A model generated the notes under the pieces. That model saw only the letters and a program-made list of their open reading frames with translations. It searched no databases and was not told where the DNA came from. A DNA stretch of 50,754 nt from Microvirga massiliensis. GTDB taxonomy: Bacteria > Pseudomonadota > Alphaproteobacteria > Rhizobiales > Beijerinckiaceae. The DNA is taken from contig NZ_LN811358.1 in the NCBI RefSeq assembly GCF_001006805.1, positions 164,113-214,866 of the forward strand, in the 5' to 3' direction. How positions within the stretch are numbered: position 1 is the first letter of the stretch; the number at the start of each line of letters is the position of its first letter. The position numbers were made by a program, and so were the translations under genes. Shown here in pieces: positions 9,171 to 16,733 of this stretch.

Positions 9171-10097
9171 TCAGCGTCCTCCGAGCTTCGAGCCGCGCGA
9201 CGTCGTGACGAGAGTGAGGATGCGCAGAGCGGCCTCACTTGCTGGCCGGTCGGTCCGGTGGATCGTCAGGGTCCAGCCCCGATTGCGCGCCAGCTCGGCA
9301 AGCGCGCCCCGGTGGCGCGCCATGCGATCCCGATAGGCGCCCCCCCATGCGCCGGCATCGCCGACCCGCAGCCTGAGCCCGGCCTCGAGGTCATGCAGGA
9401 CTGCCTGCCCCTGGAAGGGGAAGGTTTCTTCCACGGGATCGACGATCATGACGAGGTGGCCGCGGGACCCGCGTGAGGAAATGATCCTCACGACCTCCTC
9501 GATCTCGTTCGTCGGGTAGAGAAAGTCGCCGATCAGGATGGCCTCGTCGAGCGTGGCGATCGGGGCGGCGGGCGGAAGATCGTCCTCGAGAGCCGATCGG
9601 TCCGAGACGAAGGATTCGGCGATCTTCTCAGCGATCTGGCGCGTTGCCCGCGGAGGCATCAGCCCCAGCACGCCGACGCGTTCTCCGCCTTCCACGAAAG
9701 TATCCCCGAGGGCGAGGCCGAGCACCAGGGCGCGGTCGATCTTCGAGGTTTGAGCGAGGTCGGACCGGTATCCCATGGAAGCCGAGCGATCGACCCAGAG
9801 CCAGATCGTATGGGCCGTTTCCCATTCCCGTTCGCGGACGTAAAGGCGGTCGTCGCGCGCCGATCTGCGCCAGTCGATGCGCTGTGCCGCTTCGCCGGTG
9901 ACGAACGGGCGAAACTGCCAGAAGCTCTCCCCGGTGCCGGCGCGACGACGCCCGTGCAGCCCGTGAGCGAGGGTGGCTGCAACCCGCCGCGCCTCCAGCA
10001 CGAGACGCGGCATGCGCTTGGAGAGCGCGAGGGCGTCGTTGGTCTCGCGCCGACCGGGGCTGCGCGCCTCCTCGGGGAGGACCGTCACGCGGGCCAT
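9171..10097 (-). CDS. DUF58 domain protein with MIDAS motif
   Basis: This 308-residue cytosolic protein has the DUF58 core motif, FRPFVTGEAAQRIDWRRSAR followed by LYVRERE, at about residues 62-91. WLWVDRSAS follows, with a perfect DxSxS MIDAS at 103-107, so the C-terminal half is a vWA-like domain. DUF58 proteins are routinely encoded next to MoxR ATPases and are thought to be their vWA partners. Here the start is 10 bp after the moxR stop, and the DUF4159 gene begins 3 bp after this gene, so the three are surely co-transcribed and may be translationally coupled. I expect it to bridge the ATPase to the membrane partners; that is inference. Confidence 0.9.
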   Translation of the reverse strand: MARVTVLPEEARSPGRRETNDALALSKRMPRLVLEARRVAATLAHGLHGRRRAGTGESFWQFRPFVTGEAAQRIDWRRSARDDRLYVREREWETAHTIWLWVDRSASMGYRSDLAQTSKIDRALVLGLALGDTFVEGGERVGVLGLMPPRATRQIAEKIAESFVSDRSALEDDLPPAAPIATLDEAILIGDFLYPTNEIEEVVRIISSRGSRGHLVMIVDPVEETFPFQGQAVLHDLEAGLRLRVGDAGAWGGAYRDRMARHRGALAELARNRGWTLTIHRTDRPASEAALRILTLVTTSRGSKLGGR

Positions 10098-10107
10098 GTT
10101 GATCGCC

Positions 10108-11124
10108 TCAAGACCGCAAGCGCTCGGTCAGTCGTGCGATGACGCCCGGAATGGTCTCGCCGTCGGCCCGCGCCGCGAAGGTGAGGGCCATCCGGTGCTT
10201 CAGTACCGGCTCCGCGAGCGCGACGACATCCGCGATCGAGGGGGCGACACGACCTTCGATCAGCGCCCGGGCCCTGACGGCAAGCATCAAGGCCTGACTC
10301 GCCCGCGGTCCGGGACCCCACAGCAGCTTGTCGGCTACCGATGCATCGCCCTCGCTGCCCGGGCGAGCGGATCGGACGAGGTCGAGAATCGCCTCCACGA
10401 CGCTCTCCCCGACCGGAAGCCGACGGACGAGGCGCTGCGCGTTCGTCAGTGCTTCGGCGGTCATGATGGCGGCGGGCTGGCGCTCCTCCGCGCCGGTCGT
10501 CTCGATCAGGATTCGCCGCTCGGCATCCCGGCTCGGATAGGTGACGTCGATCTCGAGCAGAAAGCGGTCGAGTTGCGCCTCCGGCAAGGGATAGGTGCCT
10601 TCCTGCTCGATCGGATTCTGTGTCGCGAGGACGTGGAATGGCCGGGGGAGATCGTGCCGCTCGCCGCCGACCGAGACATGGTGCTCCTGCATGGCCTGGA
10701 GCAGGGCGGATTGGGTGCGGGGGCTCGCGCGGTTGATCTCGTCGGCCATCAGAAGCTGCGCGAAGATCGGCCCCCGCACGAACCGGAACGACCGCCTGCG
10801 ATCCACACCCTCGTCGAGGATCTCCGATCCCAGTATGTCCGACGGCATCAGATCCGGCGTGAACTGAACGCGTCTCGCATCGAGTCCGAGCACGATTCCG
10901 AGCGTTTCGACCAGTTTCGTCTTTGCCAGACCGGGGACGCCGATCAGAAGCCCATGTCCGCTCGACAAGAGCGTCACGAGCGTCAGGTCGACGACCTGCT
11001 CCTGGCCGAAGATGACAGAATGAATGGCCTCGCGCGCCTGGCCCAGGATCTCGAGAGTCGCTTCCGCGTTGTGGACGATCGCATCATCGATTGTGGTGGG
11101 CGCCTGCGCGATGCTGGCTGTCAT
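10108..11124 (-). CDS. MoxR-family AAA+ ATPase
   Basis: This 338-residue ATPase has Walker A GVPGLAKTK at residues 62-70, Walker B LLMADEI at 124-130, the MoxR segment NRASPRTQSALLQAMQE, sensor 1 in VLATQNP, and the PLPEAQLDRFL arginine-finger region. MoxR proteins act as chaperone-like remodelers that work with vWA-domain partners, as in RavA-ViaA and NorQ-NorD. A GGAG lies 6 bp before the ATG. It is the first gene of the minus-strand operon, with an intergenic region of about 190 bp to the divergent plus-strand genes that must hold both promoters. Confidence 0.95.
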   Translation of the reverse strand: MTASIAQAPTTIDDAIVHNAEATLEILGQAREAIHSVIFGQEQVVDLTLVTLLSSGHGLLIGVPGLAKTKLVETLGIVLGLDARRVQFTPDLMPSDILGSEILDEGVDRRRSFRFVRGPIFAQLLMADEINRASPRTQSALLQAMQEHHVSVGGERHDLPRPFHVLATQNPIEQEGTYPLPEAQLDRFLLEIDVTYPSRDAERRILIETTGAEERQPAAIMTAEALTNAQRLVRRLPVGESVVEAILDLVRSARPGSEGDASVADKLLWGPGPRASQALMLAVRARALIEGRVAPSIADVVALAEPVLKHRMALTFAARADGETIPGVIARLTERLRS

Positions 11125-11313
11125 AAGGATCTCCTAATCGCCCGGCCTGCCCCGCCACCTATGTGCGTCCAGTCGAGTTGCCTATGCAAGCGGGTCGATC
11201 GGCCGCAATACGTTTGTCCCTGGAGGAGTTCCCGGGACGTTCTATGCTAAAAGGTAGCGGCGGATATTGCACCGTCGAGCCTGCCCTCCTCCTTCCACGC
11301 TCACGCACTTGTC

Positions 11314-11403
11314 ATGACGGATCTCGACTCTGCCTCCGAGGCTGCACCCGAAGAGGTTATGACGGATCTCGGCCTTTCGTTCGAGTCTACACCCGAAGAG
11401 GCT
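11314..11403 (+). repeat. 45-bp imperfect tandem duplication
   Basis: Copies at 11314-11358 and 11359-11403 begin with the same ATGACGGATCTCG and end with CACCCGAAGAGG plus two bases; the middle differs at several bases. The length is a multiple of three, so both copies stay in one frame. It lies just upstream of the DUF1285 gene. Confidence 0.85.
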
Positions 11404-11445
11404 CCCGGGCACCATGCTTCTCCGCCCGTGGAGCATACGCCATGA
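11314..11445 (+). CDS. Small acidic ORF made of a tandem repeat, overlapping DUF1285 start
   Basis: This possible 43-residue product starts at the ATG at 11314. Its first 30 residues are two copies of a 15-residue unit, MTDL-x(6,7)-PEE(V/A), encoded by the 45-bp tandem repeat at 11314-11403. A His/Pro-rich tail follows. Its TGA (11443-11445) overlaps the ATG of the DUF1285 gene (11442) as ATGA, the layout expected for translational coupling or a leader peptide. No strong ribosome-binding site precedes it. I do not recognise the sequence, and the repeat could instead be a duplicated regulatory segment. Confidence 0.35.
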   Translation: MTDLDSASEAAPEEVMTDLGLSFESTPEEAPGHHASPPVEHTP

Positions 11446-12053
11446 CGACCGACGAAAATGCGACTTCCGGCGACAGGCCCGAAGGGGCTCTCGGCAGGCT
11501 TCTCGAGGCGATCGACAAGGAGCCTGCCCGGCGCGGCCCTCCGCCGGTGGACAAGTGGAATCCAGCCTTTTGCGGTGAGATCGACCTGCGCATCGCTGCC
11601 GACGGCTCCTGGCACTACATGGGCACGCCGATTGCCCGGCCCGCGCTCGTTCGCCTGTTCTCGTCAATCCTCAGAAAGGATCCGGAACGCTATGTGCTCG
11701 TTACGCCGGTGGAGCGGGTCGGAATCACCGTCGATGACTTGCCGTTCACGGCCGTCGAGATGGCCGTCGAAGGATCAGCCGGCGATCGTCAGATCGCCTT
11801 CCGGACCAGCGTGGACGATGTCGTTGCGGTGTCGCGCGAGAATCCGCTACGCTTCGACTCGGACGAGCGAGGCGGCGTGCGCCCGGCCGTGAGGGTGCGT
11901 GGCGGCCTCTGGGCCCGGCTGACCCGGTCGCTGGCTCTCGACCTCATCGAACTCGGAGAGGAGCGCGAAACCCAGGATGGAGTGGTGTTCGGCGTGAGCG
12001 CAGCAAGGCAATTTTTCCCGATAGGCCGGGCCGACACCGGTGATCGGCCGTGA
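11442..12053 (+). CDS. DUF1285 family protein
   Basis: This 203-residue cytosolic protein matches DUF1285: the motif IDLRIAADGSWHYMGTPIARPALVRLF (roughly residues 46-72), then VTPVERVGITVDDLPF, and a later DGVVFGVSAARQFFPIG tail. No enzymatic function is established for the family. I start at the ATG at 11442, which has GGAG 9 bp upstream; the frame is open further left but runs through the 45-bp repeat in another frame. Its stop overlaps the GTG start of the next NUDIX gene (GTGA at 12050), so the two are probably translated together. The order DUF1285-NUDIX-DUF6111-cca, divergent from a moxR operon, is familiar from Hyphomicrobiales. Confidence 0.88.
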   Translation: MTTDENATSGDRPEGALGRLLEAIDKEPARRGPPPVDKWNPAFCGEIDLRIAADGSWHYMGTPIARPALVRLFSSILRKDPERYVLVTPVERVGITVDDLPFTAVEMAVEGSAGDRQIAFRTSVDDVVAVSRENPLRFDSDERGGVRPAVRVRGGLWARLTRSLALDLIELGEERETQDGVVFGVSAARQFFPIGRADTGDRP

Positions 12054-12682
12054 CGGTCGTCGTCGATCGCTTCCTAGAGCGCGCCGTGGAGCGCCTCCGC
12101 CCGGCTCCGGCGCGACGCTCCGAGGTACTCGTCAATCCGCGCGGTGACCACACCCTGCAGAACCACGTCCTCACGGTTCCAGACGACGCAAAGGACGCTG
12201 CCGTGCTGGTGCCGATCGTTGCCCGCGATACCGGGCCCACGGTCCTGCTGACCGAGCGCGCCTCCGGGCTGCGCCACCATGCCGGCCAGATCGCCTTCCC
12301 GGGTGGCCGGGTCGATCCGGAGGACGGAAGCGTGCTCGCCGCCGCCTATCGGGAGGCCGAGGAGGAGATCGGGCTCGATCGCCGCTTCATTCGACCGCTC
12401 GGATATCTCGACCCGTATCTGTCCTCGACGAACTATCTCGTGATGCCGGTAGTCGGACTCGTCTCCCCGGGATACACGCTTCACCTCAATCCGAACGAGG
12501 TCGCAGACACCTTCGAGGTTCCGCTCGCATTCCTGATGGATCCGCGGCGCCACGAGCTCCACACGCGCGAATTGCGCGGCATGCAGCGACGCTATTATGC
12601 GATCGTGTTCGGCGATCGGTACATCTGGGGCGTCACGGCAGGCATCGTGCGGAATCTTTACGAGACCATCGGCGAGCCATGA
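12050..12682 (+). CDS. CoA pyrophosphatase-type NUDIX hydrolase
   Basis: This 210-residue protein has the extended UPF0035/CoA-pyrophosphatase signature LLTERASGLRHHAGQIAFPGGR directly before a Nudix box with REAEEEIG. Members hydrolyse coenzyme A or related thioesters to 3',5'-ADP and phosphopantetheine, housekeeping of oxidised or unwanted CoA. The downstream LSSTNYLVMPVVGLV segment is also typical. It starts with a GTG overlapping the DUF1285 stop. The gene after it (DUF6111) follows at 73 bp, probably in the same transcript. Substrate choice within the family varies, so CoA is likely but not certain. Confidence 0.9.
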   Translation: MTVVVDRFLERAVERLRPAPARRSEVLVNPRGDHTLQNHVLTVPDDAKDAAVLVPIVARDTGPTVLLTERASGLRHHAGQIAFPGGRVDPEDGSVLAAAYREAEEEIGLDRRFIRPLGYLDPYLSSTNYLVMPVVGLVSPGYTLHLNPNEVADTFEVPLAFLMDPRRHELHTRELRGMQRRYYAIVFGDRYIWGVTAGIVRNLYETIGEP

Positions 12683-12755
12683 TTCATGCGATGCTCTGCA
12701 TCCGGAACACTGCGGCCGGGCTGGTGCACGGCGTCCGTGAGATGATTGGCACGTC

Positions 12756-13013
12756 ATGACTCGTGCGCTTTTCAGTGAGCTTATTCTCTTCCTTCTGCCC
12801 TTTGTCGTCTTCGGCCTGTATCTCGTCGTGCGACGTCGCAATCCCCTTGCTTTTGCAGCCTGGAACGACAAGATCGGGTGGCTCGTCCTAGCCGGCCTCG
12901 GCTGCGTGATCGTGGCCCTGCTCTATACGGGACTGACGGCAGAGCGGAAAACCGGAGCGTTCACGCCGACCCATGTGGAGAACGGACGTGTCGTGCCGGG
13001 GCAGTTCCAATGA
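12756..13013 (+). CDS. DUF6111 small membrane protein
   Basis: This 85-residue protein has two membrane helices (about residues 8-25 and 41-58) joined by a basic loop with RRRNPLAFAAWNDK, and a polar tail with FTPTHVENGRVVPG. The pattern matches DUF6111, a family of unknown function that sits before cca in many Hyphomicrobiales. Its TGA (13011-13013) overlaps the first ATG of cca (13010), so translation of the two is probably coupled. Confidence 0.82.
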   Translation: MTRALFSELILFLLPFVVFGLYLVVRRRNPLAFAAWNDKIGWLVLAGLGCVIVALLYTGLTAERKTGAFTPTHVENGRVVPGQFQ

Positions 13014-14281
13014 TGGAATTCCTCGACAGGACAGCGATCGCTGAACTTCTCACGCGACCGAACCTGAAGCATCTGCTCGAAGTCTTGAACGGAGACGGTG
13101 AGGAAACCCGCATCGTCGGCGGCGCTATCCGCAACGCCCTGGTCGGGAAGCCCGTGCACGAGGTGGATCTCGCCGGGACCGCGCTGCCCGAAACCGTCAC
13201 GGCACGCGCTACGGCCGCGGGCCTCAAGGCCGTTCCTACCGGAATCGAGCATGGAACGATCACGGTGATCGTCGACGGAGAGCCCTTTGAAGTCACGACG
13301 CTTCGCGAAGACGTCGAGACCGACGGTCGTCACGCCGTCGTGCGATTCGGGCGCGATTTCGCCAGGGATGCACGCCGCCGCGACTTTACGATCAATGCGC
13401 TTTCTGTCTCGCTCGACGGGACGCTGCACGATATCGTCGGCGGCGTTGCCGATCTCAGGGAACGGCGCGTCAGATTCATCGGAGACGCGATAACGCGGAT
13501 TCGTGAGGACTATCTTCGCATCCTGCGCTTCTTCCGCTTCCATGCCGAATACGCGATGGGCGAGCCGGACCCCGTCGGCCTACATGCCGCCGTTATTGAA
13601 AGGCGTGGACTTCTTCGCCTGTCCGCGGAACGCGTGCGCGCTGAGATCATGAAGCTGCTCGTCGCGGAAAGGGCTGCCGAGACGTTGCGCGTCCTATCCG
13701 ACCACGGATTCCTGCTGCTGCTTCTCGGAGGCGTCACGAACGAGGGGCGCTTCATCCGGGTCCGCGACTTGGAGCGTGGCCTTGCGGCGGATCCGGTGCG
13801 GCGCCTCGCAGCGCTTGCAATTCATGTGACGGAAGATGCGGAGCGTCTTCGGGAGCGGCTGCGTCTTTCGAACGAGGAATACCGCAGGCTTACAGCCTTT
13901 GCGGCCCTCGTCACCCGCCTCAAGGACATGCGCGACGAACTCGACGAGCGAGCCATGCGGAGCCTCGTCGCCGAGGCTGGCCTCGAGACTGTCACGGATA
14001 CACTTTTCGCTGTTGCCGGCGAGCCGCGTCCGGCCTTGTCCGAGCAGGCGCGACGCGCCTTCGACGACTTGCGAAACGGGCGCGAGCCTCTTCCGCTCTT
14101 TCCGCTCCGCGGTGCCGATCTCGTTGCGGCCGGCATCGCGAAAGGACCGGACATCGGCAAGCGGCTCGAGCGTGCGCGGCAGGCTTGGCTCGCAGAGGGC
14201 TGCCCGACCGGAGAGGAGGTCAAGTCGAGCCTCCTCGCGCTTGCGCTCGCCGAGCCCGATTCTCGAATCGACTCGCTTTAA
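13010..14281 (+). CDS. cca: CCA tRNA nucleotidyltransferase
   Basis: This 423-residue enzyme adds or repairs the 3'-CCA end of tRNAs using CTP and ATP. The class-II polymerase-beta fold is clear: GGAIRNALVGKPVHEVDLA at 37-55 (the first position of the usual DxD is Glu51, Asp53 is kept), RRDFTINAL at 123-131, and REDYLRILRFFRFH around residues 165-178 for the tRNA-end/nucleotide neck. The helical body follows. Two consecutive ATG codons open the gene; the first overlaps the DUF6111 stop. A Glu in place of the first Asp is, as far as I recall, common in rhizobial homologues, so I do not read it as inactivation. Confidence 0.93.
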   Translation: MMEFLDRTAIAELLTRPNLKHLLEVLNGDGEETRIVGGAIRNALVGKPVHEVDLAGTALPETVTARATAAGLKAVPTGIEHGTITVIVDGEPFEVTTLREDVETDGRHAVVRFGRDFARDARRRDFTINALSVSLDGTLHDIVGGVADLRERRVRFIGDAITRIREDYLRILRFFRFHAEYAMGEPDPVGLHAAVIERRGLLRLSAERVRAEIMKLLVAERAAETLRVLSDHGFLLLLLGGVTNEGRFIRVRDLERGLAADPVRRLAALAIHVTEDAERLRERLRLSNEEYRRLTAFAALVTRLKDMRDELDERAMRSLVAEAGLETVTDTLFAVAGEPRPALSEQARRAFDDLRNGREPLPLFPLRGADLVAAGIAKGPDIGKRLERARQAWLAEGCPTGEEVKSSLLALALAEPDSRIDSL

Positions 14282-14334
14282 GGGCGCGCCTGCTCTACTC
14301 TGGTGCCGATCGTGTCAGGGCTCCGAGATGCTCA

Positions 14335-14598
14335 ATGCCGCGCACGCCTGAAACACCGGCCGATCTCGCCCGCCGCATCGCGGCCCGGCGTGCAGACGAG
14401 CGTGCCGGAGGGACCACGCGGTCCGATGGTTGGCGGCGCCAGACCTATCGTCTTCCTCGGGCGGAAGCGCAGCGCACCGCGCGCGAATGGTTCGAGCGCT
14501 ATCCCAAAGCTGCCTACATGACCGAGGTCGAAAGCTGGCGCGTGCTCGATGGTGACGCTATCGAATTCACGATGCGGCGTCTGCCAAGTGCGGATTGA
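14335..14598 (+). CDS. Small conserved hypothetical protein
   Basis: This soluble 87-residue protein is rich in Arg and Ala at the N-terminus (DLARRIAARRADERAGG), followed by a compact conserved-looking part, AREWFERYPKAAYMTEVESW, and ending in DAIEFTMRRLPSAD. I recall similar short proteins in rhizobia but know no function. There is no signal peptide or membrane segment. It begins 54 bp after cca, in the same direction, so it is probably the last gene of that transcript. Confidence 0.65.
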   Translation: MPRTPETPADLARRIAARRADERAGGTTRSDGWRRQTYRLPRAEAQRTAREWFERYPKAAYMTEVESWRVLDGDAIEFTMRRLPSAD

Positions 14599-14902
14599 GG
14601 CACTCGTCCTGAAGCATGGCGCGGCAGCCTCACGCACGCAAGTGACGGTGGGAACATCGCAATCAACAATTAAAACGGCATTCGGTAGCAATGACCACCA
14701 ATTGCCCGGTAAGTAATTGAACCGGAGGAAGCTCGACCTCTTCGACTGCTCGGGAGGTTTCGCAAGGCAGAGATGACAGCGGCCGATTCGAAGTTTGTCT
14801 TGATCACAGGTGAACTTCAAAACGATCCGCCGGAGGACATGGAAAGCGGACGATCCCCAGGTCCAATCTATGACCGAGATTGGCTCGTTGTGGATCAGGT
14901 AA
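14599..14902. other. Intergenic region, no supported gene
   Basis: A plus-strand frame of 64 codons starts at 14773 but has only a weak AAGG upstream, runs through the hairpin at 14903-14928, and overlaps the minus-strand membrane ORF; I do not support it. Base composition is more AT-rich than in the genes to the left. I see no clear promoter or RNA gene. Confidence 0.4.
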
Positions 14903-14928
14903 GGCCCGGGGCGCTCAGTTCCCGGGCC
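14903..14928 (-). terminator. Perfect 8-bp GC hairpin after the 25-residue ORF
   Basis: GGCCCGGG (14903-14910) pairs with CCCGGGCC (14921-14928) across a 10-nt loop. It lies 7 bp beyond the stop of the minus-strand small membrane ORF. There is no real T tract on either side, so efficiency is uncertain. Confidence 0.5.
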
Positions 14929-14935
14929 GTCTTGA

Positions 14936-15013
14936 TCAATGGAGGACGAGCCAGCTCACCAGGATGAGAGGTCCAATCACCCCTAACGTGAACGGCATGA
15001 TGTGCTGTGCCAT
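14936..15013 (-). CDS. 25-residue single-helix membrane ORF
   Basis: The ATG at 15011-15013 opens a 25-codon ORF: a short start MAQHIMPF, then one hydrophobic segment, TLGVIGPLILVSWLVL, and a final His. A GAAGGA lies 8 bp before the ATG, and a hairpin follows the stop, so the unit looks like a small monocistronic gene. Single-helix proteins of this size usually act as accessory subunits or modulators of larger membrane complexes (the CydX, KdpF and CcoQ type), but no such partner is adjacent here. I do not recognise the family. The short length means chance cannot be excluded. Confidence 0.5.
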   Translation of the reverse strand: MAQHIMPFTLGVIGPLILVSWLVLH

Positions 15014-15314
15014 GGGATTCATCCTTCGATGATCCACCATTGCGCGAGGCAGGACAGTGGTCTGTGAGCGACCGCACAAGACCAGCAGTCATCCTCCTTC
15101 AACCGGAGAAGCAATCGAGGGGGCGTCGAAGCTGCGCAGTTCCGGAACTGATCGGGCCAGCTGATCTCGCCTTGCATCGGCGTTCTGTCCGACACGCCGG
15201 CCAAGTTTATTACCCAGAAGATCACTCATCCGAGAGCGGACGTCGCTGCCGAGCCGGTAAGCTTTAGAGTGTGCCGCAATATGGCGGATTGATGCGAAGC
15301 CTCCAAATCAAACC
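15014..15314. other. Intergenic region, no supported gene
   Basis: About 300 bp upstream of the 25-residue ORF and downstream of the LTXXQ-like gene, both on the minus strand. It presumably holds the promoter of the small ORF. I see no coding frame with a plausible start, no hairpin and no repeat. Confidence 0.4.
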
Positions 15315-16115
15315 TCAGATCGAAGAAGCAACCTGCTCAAAGCCCATTGCCCGAGCACGCCTTCTGATTTCGGCCTTCTGATCCTCTCGCAGCAAGCCCA
15401 ATAGGGGGCGTGCGGCCGAATACATGCGCATCGAGATCCCTATCCCAAAAGCTTCTTTAGCTTGTCGTCCAGCTTGAACGAGGGCGATCTGCTGCGCGCC
15501 AATCTCGCGCAGCAGCGCTTCGACGGGAGGCCAGTATCGCACTTGGTCGGGAGTAAGTCGAAGGGCTATCCTCATGCGTCCGATCTCCGAGTCCGTGAAT
15601 ACGCCTTCGTAGCGTCGATCCGGCGGTGGGCGTCCGGGAGAAGGTGCCATCCCTTGAGCAGGAAGTGGCCTCGATCGAGCCAGAGTGCTCACCTCAGGTT
15701 CTCTCGTGGGAAGCGCTGCAAGGTTGGATTTCGGCGCTGGCTCAGTGAATGGCCTCTCTGGTGTATGGCCAAGACGATTGCGTATGACTTCGGTAATGCC
15801 CTTCGAAGCAGGTGCAGGGACGATAGGAGTTAGGGGTACGTAGGACGATGCCGCACTCCCAGCCGGACCGGAGGCTACGGCTATCGAAGCGTCGGAGGAG
15901 AATGCTCCTGACAAAGCGGTATTGGTCTGGGATTCCGGTGCGGCTTCCAGTGCGGCGATATTGGCAGCTCGACTTTCCACGAGGAGCGGAACTCTTGGAG
16001 GTGCCTCCCTGAGATCACCTGAAGTATTGCCAAGGGAGGCGAGCGCAACCGCGGCAACAATGATCGCGAGAGATACACCGCAAGCCGTCACGGCCGCGGA
16101 GAAGCGCCAGTCCAT
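15315..16115 (-). CDS. Membrane-anchored protein with LTXXQ-like C-terminal domain
   Basis: This 266-residue protein has an N-terminal anchor (residues 5-28), a long Ser/Ala/Pro-rich, low-complexity linker (about 30-165) and a compact C-terminal helical domain. That domain begins FTDSEIGRMRIALRLTPDQ and continues YWPPVEALLREI; the LTPDQ-x-x-YWP pattern is shared with rhizobial periplasmic proteins of the LTXXQ/Spy-like kind. The domain is therefore probably periplasmic, perhaps an envelope-stress or chaperone-like role (inference). I start at the ATG at 16115, which has GAGAGG 7 bp upstream; 26 further in-frame codons upstream look unlike a signal region. It stands alone between intergenic stretches. 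Confidence 0.65.
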   Translation of the reverse strand: MDWRFSAAVTACGVSLAIIVAAVALASLGNTSGDLREAPPRVPLLVESRAANIAALEAAPESQTNTALSGAFSSDASIAVASGPAGSAASSYVPLTPIVPAPASKGITEVIRNRLGHTPERPFTEPAPKSNLAALPTREPEVSTLARSRPLPAQGMAPSPGRPPPDRRYEGVFTDSEIGRMRIALRLTPDQVRYWPPVEALLREIGAQQIALVQAGRQAKEAFGIGISMRMYSAARPLLGLLREDQKAEIRRRARAMGFEQVASSI

Positions 16116-16733
16116 AGGCCAACCTCTCGCAACATCAATGCCGGGAATGCATCGCCATGAGACATCCTCTTGAGCGCGGCTTTCCGAGGGCATCCTCTCA
16201 GAGTGCTGATGCGCGCCAGTCTAGTCCTGTGATGTCCAACTTGATGTGGTTGGCCTCACACTTGCGTGCAGCCCTCGGCAAGATCGTGTTGACTGTCAAA
16301 CAGGGTAGCCGAGGCCGAACATTCGCTGCAGGAGAGTAACGCGATTTTGAGATCTTGAAGCGGCGATAAGCCAGCACTGGCGCCAATTGCCGCGGCATAG
16401 CGGCAGTGGCCCATCGGGCCTGGTAGGCTCTGGTCGTGAACTCGAGCCAACGAATGAAGACGATGCCGCCGTCTTCGCGTCAGGCGATTTTGTCGCCGTG
16501 CAATTCTTCACCTCCGTCAGCTCACCCAGATCCGGCGCTCCACATGCCCGTTGCTCCTGTTCGCGATCAGTGGTCCTCCTTGGCGGGCTGGAGATATCGG
16601 CTACAGGCTCAGCTTAGAGCAGGCTGGCGGAGTTCCCACGCTCGTGAGTGTGACATCTCACACAGCGGGAAGGGCTCGTACACGCTAAGTAGAGCGTGGT
16701 GATAGCGTAATCTCTCGTGAGGAGGGAACGGAT
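16116..16733. other. Long intergenic region before the caspase-like gene
   Basis: About 620 bp separate two divergent genes. Short open frames exist on both strands (for example a plus frame around 16440-16617 containing EPTNEDDAAVFASGDFVAVQFF), but none has a convincing start, signal or family match. A good ribosome-binding site, GAGGAGGG, sits at the right end before 16734. Nothing else stands out. Confidence 0.4.

Noticed and set aside
4133..11250. Long plus-strand open frames opposite the MoxR operon (4133-6097, 7338-9476, 9973-11250)
   Set aside because: They are antisense shadows of high-GC genes: Arg/Gly/Asp-rich, without domains, while the minus strand carries clear family motifs throughout.
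14773..14967. 64-codon plus-strand ORF
   Set aside because: Weak ribosome-binding site, runs through a GC hairpin and overlaps the more plausible minus-strand membrane ORF.
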